Positions 15,223 to 15,285 of a stretch of DNA of 15,285 bases are shown here, one piece after another. A program made the translations under genes and the position numbers. Each line of letters starts with the position of its first letter. Within the stretch, counting starts at the first letter, position 1. The stretch is from NZQO01 sp964639255. Its GTDB lineage: Bacteria > Bacteroidota > Bacteroidia > Flavobacteriales > Flavobacteriaceae. Under the pieces are notes generated by a model. The model saw nothing but the letters and a program-made list of their open reading frames with translations, was not told where the DNA came from and did not search any database. The stretch covers positions 1 to 15,285 of the forward strand of contig CAZXDP010000062.1 of the NCBI GenBank assembly GCA_964639255.1, read 5' to 3'.

Positions 15223-15285
15223 GTTTCTTACCTATTACCTTCCTCAGTTTCATCCAATTCCTGAAAATGATGAATGGTGGGGGAA
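15203..15285 (+). CDS. WbsX-like/glycoside hydrolase family 99-like protein, N-terminal part
   Basis: The window ends 27 codons into this gene. The visible residues include FLTYYLPQFHPIPENDEWWG, the near-invariant opening of WbsX-type proteins of O-antigen and capsule loci (GH99-like fold). These proteins occur in glycosyltransferase operons and are usually presumed to act in glycan assembly, although a hydrolase role is not excluded. The ATG at 15203 lies inside the preceding gene (20-base overlap), so the two are probably co-translated. The catalytic region is outside the window. Confidence 0.85.
   Translation, partial: MKAEKIKFLTYYLPQFHPIPENDEWWG

Noticed and set aside
1..15285. Search for Wzx flippase or Wzy polymerase genes and for insertion sequences
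   Set aside because: The only protein with several membrane segments is the ABC permease. No transposase motif or terminal inverted repeat was seen, even at the AT-rich island edges.

Overview
The window is a stretch of a surface-polysaccharide (O-antigen or capsule) biosynthesis locus from a bacterium of the phylum Bacteroidota, most likely a marine member of the Flavobacteriia. That placement is inferred from three things. The best promoter (TATCTTTG at 379-386) matches the Bacteroidota -7 box TAnnTTTG. Clear Shine-Dalgarno sequences are lacking. The proteins have the character of Flavobacteriia polysaccharide loci. The three sulfotransferases suggest a sulfated glycan, which would suit a marine habitat. 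All recognised genes lie on the + strand, mostly with ATGA/TAATG overlaps or gaps of a few bases.

Layout. 1-335 is the C-terminal end of a polyprenyl-phosphate hexose-1-phosphate transferase that starts glycan assembly on the lipid carrier. 410-2754 is a tviB/tviC pair that should make UDP-GlcNAcA and then UDP-GalNAcA. 2905-5113 is an ABC exporter: Wzm permease and Wzt ATPase with a C-terminal domain of Wzt glycan-binding type. 5117-8377 holds tailoring enzymes: a family-2-like sulfotransferase, a methyltransferase with an N-terminal Cys4 motif, and two further PAPS-type sulfotransferases. 8412-13012 holds a GT-B enzyme related to glycerophosphotransferases and KpsS-like proteins, two GT4 enzymes and one GT2 enzyme. 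13170-13400 is a dead GT2 remnant. 13460-15222 holds two more GT2 enzymes, and the window ends in the first 27 codons of a WbsX/GH99-like protein.

How the genes work together (inference): the initiating transferase loads the first sugar on undecaprenyl phosphate. The glycosyltransferases then extend the chain, probably using GalNAcA. The chain is methylated and sulfated in the cytoplasm, and Wzm/Wzt exports the finished polymer. No Wzx flippase or Wzy polymerase is visible, which fits the ABC route. No PAPS-forming enzyme is visible, so the sulfate donor must come from elsewhere in the genome.

The most interesting structure is base-composition mosaicism. The ATPase half of wzt shares the moderate GC of the upstream genes. 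From about 4620, at the end of the ATPase domain, to about 6660 the DNA is strongly AT-rich. This block holds exactly the Wzt C-terminal domain, one sulfotransferase and the methyltransferase. It looks like a co-inherited module in which the enzymes that modify or cap the glycan travel with the domain that recognises it. A second AT-rich stretch begins inside the GT2 gene at about 13915. A nonsense-plus-frameshift GT2 pseudogene, a heptanucleotide repeat abutting tviC, and a possible one-base frameshift at the start of the 8412 gene are further points to check.
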